Source of the DNA: Methanoregula sp. UBA276 | GTDB taxonomy: Archaea > Halobacteriota > Methanomicrobia > Methanomicrobiales > Methanospirillaceae | DNA length: 11,548 nt | Assembly (NCBI GenBank): GCA_002508495.1 | Contig: DANA01000112.1 | Span: 1-11,548 of the forward strand | Direction: 5' to 3' | Shown here: one piece after another, positions 5,732-11,548 of the stretch | Layout: each line of letters opens with the position of its first letter | Position numbering within the stretch: the first letter of the stretch is position 1 | The notes under the pieces: model-generated | The model's input: only the letters and a program-made list of their open reading frames with translations | The model's database searches: none | Told to the model about the DNA's origin: nothing | Position numbers and translations under genes: made by a program

Positions 5732-6565
5732 TTACGGGAGAGTAGTCTCAAGGGAGACAGAAAAATTGGTGACAGAATTGGTCAGGGAGCCCATGCTGAT
5801 GATATCTGCACCGGTTGCTGCATAGCCGGCAAGGGTCCGTTCATCGATGCCGCCGGAAACTTCTATGGTGACGCAGTCCCGCAGTCCCGCATTTTTGAGC
5901 AACAGCAGGGTGTCCGTCACCTGTGCCGGGGTCATGTTGTCCAGCATGATGATGTCGGCACCTGCCCGGGCAGCCCGGACCGCGTCCCCGCCGCTCTCGA
6001 CCTCGACCTCGATCTTTTTGTATGCAGAATAGGCCTGTGCCGTGCGGATCGCCTCTTCCAGCGGGACGATTGCTACGTGGTTGTCCTTGATCAGGAACCC
6101 ATCGCTGAGGTTTGCGCGATGCGGATCGCCGCCCCCGATACGGACTGCCTTCTTATCAAGGGCGCCAAACCCCGGGCAGGTCTTCCGGGTTGCGGCAACC
6201 CTGCAGGCGGGATTGACCGTTGCAACACGATCGGAAAGGTCCCGTGTCCGGGTGGCGATCCCGCTCATCCTGCCGATGATATTGAGCGCCGTGCGTTCCA
6301 CAAGGAGGATCTTTTTCGCGTTCCCGTCAAGGGAGAGGAGGATATCGCCCGGCCGGGCCGTGTCCCCATCCTTCATATCAGGATTGACCCTGACCGAGAA
6401 ATGGGAGAAGAGTGCCCGGGCTTCAGTAAGCCCGGCAACAATCCCCGTGTCCTCTGCACGGATAACTGCATGGCATTCGACATCGGGAATGACGACCTCG
6501 GAGGTTATGTCGCCGTTGGGAGCATCTTCCTCGATGAACCGGAGCAGGCAGGCAATCGGGACCAT
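5732..6565 (-). CDS. nadC: Nicotinate-nucleotide pyrophosphorylase, carboxylating (quinolinate phosphoribosyltransferase)
   Basis: A 277-residue enzyme of standard length that joins quinolinate and PRPP to give nicotinate mononucleotide, CO2 and pyrophosphate in de novo NAD synthesis. Motifs in order: NGDITSE (17-23); ERTALNIIGRMSGIAT (90-105), with substrate-contacting R91; ATRKTCPGFGALDKKAVRIGG (125-145); DPHRANLSDGFLIKDNH (147-163) with H149, R150 and K160; KIEVEVES (184-191); DIIMLDN (204-210); EVSGGID (235-241); and GADIISMG (252-259). All expected catalytic residues appear to be present. It follows nadX on the same strand after 15 bp, with GGGAAG in the gap as a possible ribosome-binding site, so the two form an operon. 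Confidence 0.96.
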   Translation of the reverse strand: MVPIACLLRFIEEDAPNGDITSEVVIPDVECHAVIRAEDTGIVAGLTEARALFSHFSVRVNPDMKDGDTARPGDILLSLDGNAKKILLVERTALNIIGRMSGIATRTRDLSDRVATVNPACRVAATRKTCPGFGALDKKAVRIGGGDPHRANLSDGFLIKDNHVAIVPLEEAIRTAQAYSAYKKIEVEVESGGDAVRAARAGADIIMLDNMTPAQVTDTLLLLKNAGLRDCVTIEVSGGIDERTLAGYAATGADIISMGSLTNSVTNFSVSLETTLP

Positions 6566-6580
6566 GGCAGACTTCCCGTA

Positions 6581-7339
6581 TCAGGTCCCCACGATGATGG
6601 GGTCGCTTAATTTTTCCAGCAGGCAGAGAATGGAGAGGGCAGCAAGGTAACTTGTTGCCGGGTTGTCGGGACTCGTAAAGTTGGTGACCTTGATGTATGC
6701 CTCGCCAAAATCCCCTTCAAAGAAGAGCTCGTGGACGTTCCGGTCAACCGCTGGGTCAACCCAGAGCTCCACATCGGTGTCCTGCCCTGCAGCAAGGCTC
6801 ATGGCAACCGATACGTTGACGTTCTTGGGATACGCCTTGATGCATTCGTTGGCTTTTCCCGAGAAGATCATCTTCCGGCTTTCTGCCGCAATCCCAAGGG
6901 ATGCCGGGCTCTTTGTTGTCCGGAGCAGGAGCCTGCTGATCCGCGAGATCCGCCCGATCTTGAGGTTGTCAAGGCCGAATATTGCCCCGCTGGGGAGGTA
7001 GACTTTCCGGTTGTATTCGACAGCCGCTTTCCGGACCCTGTCCCGGAACTCCTTGTCGGTCAGGGCACCGACACTCATGATAACAACATCCTTGCCGGCT
7101 GCAAGGATATCGAGCGCGTAACTCCTGGCTGCATTGACCGATGCTGCCTCGACAATGATATCGACATCAGCGTTGAGGAACGATGCAAAATCCTCGTACG
7201 ACTGGGCACCGGCCAGTGCCGCGATCTCTTCAGCCCGTTCCGGTACCTTATCGTAAACGGCCGCAATCGTAAAACCACTGGCATGGACTGCAATGATATG
7301 GCCGATATTACCACAGCCCAGCAGCCCTATCTTCATCAT
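6581..7339 (-). CDS. nadX: L-aspartate dehydrogenase (NAD synthesis)
   Basis: A 252-residue enzyme, close to the roughly 240-260 usual for the family. It oxidises L-aspartate to iminoaspartate with NAD(P)+, the first step of quinolinate synthesis, replacing the flavoprotein NadB. It shows an N-terminal Rossmann motif GLLGCGNIG (5-13), EAAS (64-67), YLPSGAIFGLDNL (114-126), YPKNVNVSVAMSLA (170-183), NVHELFFEGDFGE (201-213) with a histidine at the position expected for catalysis, and SPDNPATSYLAALS (223-236). The frame is open upstream to 7573, but that extension has no family resemblance. The start is the ATG at 7339 (or the adjacent ATG at 7336). No Shine-Dalgarno is evident, so it may be leaderless. 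It is divergent from the methylthiotransferase gene and followed by nadC. Confidence 0.93.
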   Translation of the reverse strand: MMKIGLLGCGNIGHIIAVHASGFTIAAVYDKVPERAEEIAALAGAQSYEDFASFLNADVDIIVEAASVNAARSYALDILAAGKDVVIMSVGALTDKEFRDRVRKAAVEYNRKVYLPSGAIFGLDNLKIGRISRISRLLLRTTKSPASLGIAAESRKMIFSGKANECIKAYPKNVNVSVAMSLAAGQDTDVELWVDPAVDRNVHELFFEGDFGEAYIKVTNFTSPDNPATSYLAALSILCLLEKLSDPIIVGT

Positions 7340-7441
7340 GACTAACAGATTATGGTGCCAATCGGTTAATGATTGTGCTGGGTGCTGCTTGCGGCAACAA
7401 GGCAATTTACCGCAAACAGCGTACCTGATACAGGAAGATTC

Positions 7442-8707
7442 ATGACCGCGCCATATCCCAAAAGCGATGGTGCCTGGCTTGATCTGGTATCCGGCCGGCG
7501 GGTGTATATCGAGACGTACGGGTGCCGGTATAACTTTGGGGATTCTGCAAAACTTATCGAGGTCCTGAAGCATGCCGGATCAATCATGGTATCATCCCCG
7601 GAAGAAGCGGATGCGGTTGTTATCAATACCTGCACGGTTGTCGGCCCCACGGAACGCAGGATGCTGCGCCGCCTTGCACGGTTCAGGGATTACACGCTCC
7701 TGGTAACCGGCTGCATGCCCGCGGTCCAGGCCGAATCCATCCGGAAGGTCTGCAATCCGGTCTTCTTCGATCCGGCTTCCATCCGCGAATATTACCGGCA
7801 GGTAAACACGGTAAGCGGAAACGAGCCGGGGATCGTCCAGGTGGCAGAGGGGTGCCTTGGCACCTGCACCTATTGCATAACCCGCTTTGCCCGGGGCAGG
7901 CTGAAGAGCGTTCCGGCTTTCGAGATCCATAGCCAAATCCGGGCATATGCCTGTTCCGGTTCCGCGGAGATCCAGCTGACCGCGCAGGATGTCAGCGCAT
8001 GGGGCCGGGATGCCAGCACCCGGCTGCCGGATCTCCTGCGCGAGGCTGCAGGCTCACTCTCCCGCCCGTCAATGCTCCGGGTTGGCATGATGAACCCGGC
8101 AACGGTGCTTGATATCCTTGACGATCTGGTCGACGTGTTCACCATGGACCGGATCTTCCGGTTTATCCACCTGCCGGTACAATCGGGTTCCGATACCGTG
8201 CTTGCCCGGATGGAACGGCGCTATTCTGTTGCTGATTATGAAGAGATCGTCCGGGCATTCAGGAGGAGGATCCCCGACATCAACCTTATGACCGACATGA
8301 TCGTGGGGTTCCCAAAGGAAACTGCCGATGATTTCAGTGAATCTCTCGCCCTCATCGACCGTATCCGCCCGGGCAAAGTCAACGTCACCCGGTATTCCCG
8401 CCGGCCCCTTACGCCCCTTACGCAGAAAAAAGACTTCCCGGACTCGGTAAAAAAAGACCGGTCCCGGCTGATGCAGGCGCATGCCGAACGGATCTATGCT
8501 GCCATCAACCGCCCGATGGTCGAAAAAACGCTTCCCTTTGTCGTGACCGAGGTCATCCGGCCGGGCTCCGTCATGGCGCGTTCCCCGAATTATCTTGGGA
8601 TCGTGATCAACGAGGACCTTCCGGTTGGGACCGAAGGTACAGCACGGCTGAAAACGGATCGGCACTATTTCTTTCTTGGTGAGCGGATCACCTGCAATCT
8701 CCCATGA
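7442..8707 (+). CDS. tRNA t6A37 methylthiotransferase, archaeal MtaB/CDKAL1 type (radical SAM)
   Basis: A 421-residue enzyme expected to convert N6-threonylcarbamoyladenosine at tRNA position 37 to its 2-methylthio form (ms2t6A). The N-terminal MTTase domain carries three auxiliary-cluster cysteines: C28 (ETYGCRYN), C64 (INTCTV) and C91 (VTGCMP). The radical SAM motif is C138-x3-C142-x2-C145 in EGCLGTCTYC. Downstream are IQLTAQDVSAWGRD (177-190), FIHLPVQSGSD (241-251) and TDMIVGFPKET (284-294). A C-terminal TRAM domain (about 359-417) is the tRNA-binding part. The start is the ATG at 7442, preceded by AGGAAGA; a GTG at 7373 in the same frame has less support. The neighbouring tRNA-Ile gene is a plausible substrate class, since ANN-decoding tRNAs carry t6A. 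Confidence 0.92.
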   Translation: MTAPYPKSDGAWLDLVSGRRVYIETYGCRYNFGDSAKLIEVLKHAGSIMVSSPEEADAVVINTCTVVGPTERRMLRRLARFRDYTLLVTGCMPAVQAESIRKVCNPVFFDPASIREYYRQVNTVSGNEPGIVQVAEGCLGTCTYCITRFARGRLKSVPAFEIHSQIRAYACSGSAEIQLTAQDVSAWGRDASTRLPDLLREAAGSLSRPSMLRVGMMNPATVLDILDDLVDVFTMDRIFRFIHLPVQSGSDTVLARMERRYSVADYEEIVRAFRRRIPDINLMTDMIVGFPKETADDFSESLALIDRIRPGKVNVTRYSRRPLTPLTQKKDFPDSVKKDRSRLMQAHAERIYAAINRPMVEKTLPFVVTEVIRPGSVMARSPNYLGIVINEDLPVGTEGTARLKTDRHYFFLGERITCNLP

Positions 8708-8733
8708 ACCGGTGGCCAGGTAATAACTGGTCG

Positions 8734-8742
8734 TTTTATAGG
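8734..8742 (+). promoter_or_regulatory. TATA box upstream of the 183-residue protein gene
   Basis: TTTTATAGG lies about 40 bp before the ATG at 8779, predicting transcription from near 8762 with a leader of about 17 nt. The gene therefore probably has its own promoter rather than reading through from the methylthiotransferase gene. Confidence 0.4.
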
Positions 8743-8778
8743 CATATGGCAACAACATTATCCCATTGATCGTCGTAA

Positions 8779-9330
8779 ATGGTGATTCTCGTGGACGAAA
8801 TTGAGAAGGGATTAGCAACGATACAAAAGAAGATCGAATCGCTCGAAGAACTGGAAAGCAAGGGCAAGACCCTGGCAGAGAAGGTGCGTACCAGCGATGC
8901 TGACCTGCTGAAACGGATGGGAACTACTGCAAAACCCGTGGTGAAGAAGATCGGCCTGAACCTTCTCAAGAAGGGAAAGCAGGACACCAAGGGGGAACTG
9001 TACCACCCCCAGTATTATCCCGGGAAGATGATCATCCTCGGGAAGACCGATCCCGCCCCGTGCCGGCCCGACAACCCGGCAATGGAGGTTGTCGACCAGT
9101 TCTGCGTCCTTAATGAGGACGGGGAGTTCTTCGAACTCATGTACAGTTTCGACGGGTTCTTAACCGATTCCTATCTCAACCCGATCACGCCAAGGGAGGC
9201 AATAGACCGGTACGGCTATGATGTCATGTTCATGCTCTACCAGGCACTCCGGGATTACCTCAAGGGAGAAGAAGATCTCGTGAATGCACTCGAAAAAGCC
9301 ATCGCGTTCGTTTTTGGTAACAAGAAATAA
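8779..9330 (+). CDS. Uncharacterised protein with N-terminal coiled coil
   Basis: I do not recognise this 183-residue protein. Residues about 6-45 are charged and heptad-like (EIEKGLATIQKKIESLEELE onward) and likely form a coiled coil. A basic stretch follows (KKIGLNLLKKGKQDTKGE, 56-73). The globular remainder contains ELYHPQYYPGKMIILGKTD (73-91), two cysteines (C95, C109), an acidic/aromatic part EFFELMYSFDGFLTDSY (116-132), and a helical tail, YDVMFMLYQALRDYLKGEED, ending in KK. There is no signal peptide or membrane segment, so it should be cytoplasmic. GTG starts at 8782 and 8791 are also possible. It is a single-gene unit with its own TATA box and T-rich terminator. Codon use and composition look like its neighbours, so it reads as a real native gene. 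Confidence 0.82.
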   Translation: MVILVDEIEKGLATIQKKIESLEELESKGKTLAEKVRTSDADLLKRMGTTAKPVVKKIGLNLLKKGKQDTKGELYHPQYYPGKMIILGKTDPAPCRPDNPAMEVVDQFCVLNEDGEFFELMYSFDGFLTDSYLNPITPREAIDRYGYDVMFMLYQALRDYLKGEEDLVNALEKAIAFVFGNKK

Positions 9331-9355
9331 TCCTGTGAACCCACAAAAAAAACTC

Positions 9356-9366
9356 TTTTATTTTTT
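9356..9366 (+). terminator. Oligo-T terminator after the 183-residue protein gene
   Basis: TTTTATTTTTT begins 26 bp after the stop codon on the plus strand with no strong stem, the usual archaeal pattern. It separates this transcript from the opposite-strand tRNA gene. Confidence 0.6.
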
Positions 9367-9446
9367 CATTAACAGGTGCTGCAGCGGGGTTGTCGCAGGA
9401 CTTGCCATGGCTGTCTGCGGACAAATCAAGAAAAACGAAACGTGGA

Positions 9447-9520
9447 TGGGCCCGATGTGATTCGAACACATGACCTCCCGGTTATCAGCCGGGCGCACCA
9501 CCGGGCTATGCTACGGGCCC
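9447..9520 (-). tRNA. tRNA-Ile (anticodon GAU)
   Basis: The minus strand folds as a complete 74-nt tRNA. The acceptor stem is GGGCCCG/CGGGCCC with discriminator A at 9447, the D-arm starts TAGC, and the anticodon stem CCCGG/CCGGG encloses the loop CTGATAA (anticodon at 9486-9484). The T-arm has GTTCGAATC. CCA is not encoded and no intron is present. A T5 run (9435-9431) 12 nt beyond the 3' end is a likely terminator. A/T-rich boxes about 17 and 26 bp upstream of the 5' end (TAAAATTC, TTATTAGG) are promoter candidates. Confidence 0.97.
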
Positions 9521-9563
9521 AAAAGGTTGCCTGAATTTTACCCTAATAACTACTCCATCAGAG

Positions 9564-9571
9564 TTTTTATA
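9564..9571 (+). promoter_or_regulatory. Probable TATA box for iorAB
   Basis: TTTTTATA followed by GG resembles an archaeal TATA element. It predicts transcription from near 9593 and a leader of about 60 nt before iorA, unusually long for this window. A second A/T-rich site, GGTATATG at 9637-9644, is too close to the start codon to be the main promoter. Confidence 0.4.
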
Positions 9572-9650
9572 GGTTGTGAATACCTCCTGCCTCTTTTTCG
9601 CATCAATCAGATAGGGATATGTGTAAAAAAACCCTGGTATATGTACGGAA

Positions 9651-11429
9651 GTGGGACTATTGGTAAGACGTTATCTTCTGGGAAACGAAGCGATTGCCCA
9701 CGCCTGTCTTGAGGCAGGCGTTGATTTTGTCAGCGGGTACCCGGGCACCCCGTCATCGGAAGTGATCGATACGCTGCGGGTGCAGCCGGACCGGTCATAT
9801 TACCTTGAATGGTCGGTGAACGAGAAGGTTGCGCTCGAAAACGCGCTGGCGGCTGCCTGGTGCGGGGTACGGGCCATCTGCACCATGAAACACGTGGGGC
9901 TCAACGTTGCTGCTGACCCGCTGATGACCAGTGCCTATACCGGGGTGACCGGGGGCCTTGTCATCATGAGTGCCGACGACCCGTTCGCCCACAGTTCCCA
10001 GAACGAGCAGGACAGCCGGTGCTATGCGCATTTTGCCCGGGTCCCCTGCCTTGACCCGTCGGGAGTCCAGGAAGCCCACGACCTGATCCCGGTTGCATTT
10101 GCACTCTCTGAAGAGTTCAGCATCCCCGTCATCCTCCGCCCGACAACCCGCATCTGTCATTCGAAAGGCGATGTGGAACTGGGCGAGGTAACAAAGAGCA
10201 CGCGAAAAGGGGAGTTCAAGAAAGATCCCCGCCAGTATGTTGTCATACCGGCCCACACCCGCATCCTCCACAAGAAGCTCAACGAAAAGCAACCTGCGAT
10301 AAAGAAGCGGATCGTTGAGCTTGGCCTGAACCGCGCAGAGGTGAGAGGAAAGACCGCAGTCATCGCGAGCGGGATCGGATCCTCCTATGTCGAGGAACTG
10401 CTCCCTGAAGGCGTCTCGTTCATGAAGATCGCGGCATACCCCATCGATGAGGAATGGCTGGGTGTATTTGTCCGGCAGCACGAGAAGGTGCTCGTGATCG
10501 AGGAACTGGCGCCGGAAGTCGAGGAGTGCGTCCGGCAGGTTGCCGGGACGGTTGCAGTCTTTGGCAAGAAGAGCGGCCATGCACCCTATGAAGGCGAACT
10601 CTCCCCAACCGCGGTTGCCGCTATCATGGAAAAGGCAGGGATCCCGCCGAAAATCCCGCTTGCCGCTGTCGAACCGGTGCCCGGGCTCCCCGCCCGCCCC
10701 CCGATTCTCTGCGCCGGATGTCTGCACCGCGGTGCCTTCTACGCCATAAAGAAGGTTTTCAAGGATGCTATCTACCCAAGCGACATCGGGTGTTATACCC
10801 TCGGGCTCCAGCTCGGGGCAGTGGATACCACCATCTGCATGGGTGCATCTATCACGACTGCCAGCGGAATCGCGCACTCTGGTGAACCACGGGATGTCAT
10901 CTGCACCATCGGGGATTCGACGTTCCTCCACACGGGCATCCAGGGCTTGCTGAACGCAGTCTATAACCATGCGAACATGACTGTTGTCATCCTTGACAAC
11001 CGGATTACGGCCATGACCGGCCACCAGCCCAACCCGAATTCCGGCGCTACTGCCTGTGGCGTGGAATCCCCGCCGGTCTCCCTTGATGCGATTTGCCGTG
11101 CCTGTGGGGCAACGTTTGTTGAGGCGGTTGACCCGTATGACGTAACGGGGATGGTCAGCGTTCTGCAGGAAGCAAAGAAGAAGAGCGGGGTGAAAGTCAT
11201 CATCGCAAAGCAGATGTGCGTCATCATGGCACGGCGCGCTGGCGTGAAACGCGGGCGGTTCACCGTCAATACGGAAGCCTGCACCGGCTGCGGAACCTGC
11301 GTGCGGTTCGGCTGCCCTGCAATAGAATTTGCGGATGAGAAAGCCCGAATCAACGAGCTCTGTAATGGCTGCGGGGTCTGTGCTGACCTCTGTCCGTTCG
11401 GGGCTATCGTGAAGGAGGGGAAGAAATGA
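9651..11429 (+). CDS. iorA: Indolepyruvate:ferredoxin oxidoreductase, alpha subunit
   Basis: A 592-residue subunit of the TPP- and Fe-S-dependent enzyme that oxidatively decarboxylates aryl pyruvates to aryl acetyl-CoA with ferredoxin; methanogens also run it in reverse to make aromatic amino acids. It shows LLGNEAIAHACLEAGVDFVSGYPGTPSSE near the N-terminus, TMKHVGLNVAADP, SSQNEQDSR, and LCAGCLHR (C354, C357). The TPP motif runs from GDS (421-423) to LDN (448-450). A C-terminal ferredoxin domain binds two [4Fe-4S] clusters: C544, C547, C550, C555 and C571, C574, C577, C581. Length fits the family. No ATG is available at the 5' end: GTG at 9651 gives the coordinate here, while TTG at 9660 (VRRYLLGNEA) fits family N-termini equally well. 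iorB follows with an ATGA overlap. Confidence 0.95.
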   Translation: MGLLVRRYLLGNEAIAHACLEAGVDFVSGYPGTPSSEVIDTLRVQPDRSYYLEWSVNEKVALENALAAAWCGVRAICTMKHVGLNVAADPLMTSAYTGVTGGLVIMSADDPFAHSSQNEQDSRCYAHFARVPCLDPSGVQEAHDLIPVAFALSEEFSIPVILRPTTRICHSKGDVELGEVTKSTRKGEFKKDPRQYVVIPAHTRILHKKLNEKQPAIKKRIVELGLNRAEVRGKTAVIASGIGSSYVEELLPEGVSFMKIAAYPIDEEWLGVFVRQHEKVLVIEELAPEVEECVRQVAGTVAVFGKKSGHAPYEGELSPTAVAAIMEKAGIPPKIPLAAVEPVPGLPARPPILCAGCLHRGAFYAIKKVFKDAIYPSDIGCYTLGLQLGAVDTTICMGASITTASGIAHSGEPRDVICTIGDSTFLHTGIQGLLNAVYNHANMTVVILDNRITAMTGHQPNPNSGATACGVESPPVSLDAICRACGATFVEAVDPYDVTGMVSVLQEAKKKSGVKVIIAKQMCVIMARRAGVKRGRFTVNTEACTGCGTCVRFGCPAIEFADEKARINELCNGCGVCADLCPFGAIVKEGKK

Positions 11430-11548
11430 GCGGCAGTTTCGATATCCTGATCGTGGGTATCGGTGGGCAGGGGACGATCCTTGCCTCCAATATCCTGGGC
11501 GAGGCCTGTCTCATCGAGAACCAGCACGTGAGAGGAGCGGAGACTCAT
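11426..11548 (+). CDS. iorB: Indolepyruvate oxidoreductase, beta subunit, 5' part (runs off the window)
   Basis: Forty-one codons are visible, starting at an ATG that overlaps the iorA stop (ATGA). GGAGGGG lies 6-12 bases upstream as a strong ribosome-binding site. The sequence FDILIVGIGGQGTILASNIL is the glycine-rich start of the pyruvate ferredoxin oxidoreductase gamma-like domain, and the visible part ends in VRGAET, also typical of IorB. It is the partner subunit of the preceding gene. The rest, normally about 190-200 residues, lies beyond the window. Confidence 0.94.
   Translation, partial: MSGSFDILIVGIGGQGTILASNILGEACLIENQHVRGAETH

Noticed and set aside
5558..6610. 350-codon open frame on the plus strand opposite nadC
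   Set aside because: It runs antisense to nadC and the start of the HEAT gene, and its residues do not resemble a folded protein family.
8405..8422. Exact 9-bp tandem repeat CCCCTTACG inside the methylthiotransferase gene
   Set aside because: It encodes PLTPLT at the position where relatives have a PGTPAA-like stretch of equal length, so it is not an insertion and looks coincidental.
9447..9520. tRNA gene as a possible integration site with a flanking mobile element
   Set aside because: No integrase, no repeated tRNA 3' end and no foreign-looking genes on either side.
9795..11024. Long open frame (409 codons) opposite iorA
   Set aside because: It is an antisense shadow of a well-supported gene caused by GC-rich codon bias; the translation shows no recognisable domain.

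Overview
The window reads as a euryarchaeal chromosome segment, most likely from a methanogen of the order Methanomicrobiales (Methanoregula-like; this placement is inference). The support is an archaeal-type SRP RNA 3' part, an aEF1B gene with its zinc-ribbon partner, a methanogen-type malate dehydrogenase, a probable methanofuran-pathway kinase, TATA-box promoters with several apparently leaderless or short-leader starts, oligo-T terminators, and an archaeal indolepyruvate oxidoreductase. Gene density is high, both strands are used, and I see no insertion sequence, prophage, CRISPR array or other clear sign of recent transfer.

Layout. 1-~105: 3' portion of the SRP (7S) RNA, cut by the window edge. 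135-1088 (+): malate dehydrogenase. 1122-2208 (-): a run of three genes read right to left, a probable MfnE kinase, a 53-residue zinc ribbon and aEF1B; the last two form a tight translation-related pair with their own promoter. 2265-3929 (+): an exported, C-terminally anchored protein with an LTD-like domain and two complete HKD (phospholipase D/nuclease) motifs, sharing a divergent promoter region with mfnE. 4002-4552 (-): two different small HTH regulators in an ATGA-overlapping operon. A perfect 10-3-10 palindrome sits directly upstream, and a divergent membrane-anchored OB-fold protein (4623-4985, +) lies on its other side. 5022-5600 (-): HEAT-repeat protein. 5732-7339 (-): nadX-nadC, two steps of de novo NAD synthesis, without nadA. 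7442-8707 (+): tRNA t6A37 methylthiotransferase (radical SAM). 8779-9330 (+): conserved-looking protein of unknown function. 9447-9520 (-): tRNA-Ile(GAU). 9651 to the end (+): iorA and the start of iorB, overlapping by ATGA.

Most genes are housekeeping: redox and NAD metabolism (MDH, NadX, NadC), translation (SRP RNA, aEF1B, zinc ribbon, tRNA-Ile, MtaB-like enzyme), C1 cofactor synthesis (MfnE) and 2-oxoacid/aromatic amino acid metabolism (IorAB). The least explained and most interesting stretch is about 4.0-5.0 kb: a coupled pair of regulators, a strong operator-like palindrome and a predicted externally exposed OB-fold protein. The exported LTD-PLD protein lies immediately beside it. I found no convincing new multi-gene defence or mobile system.
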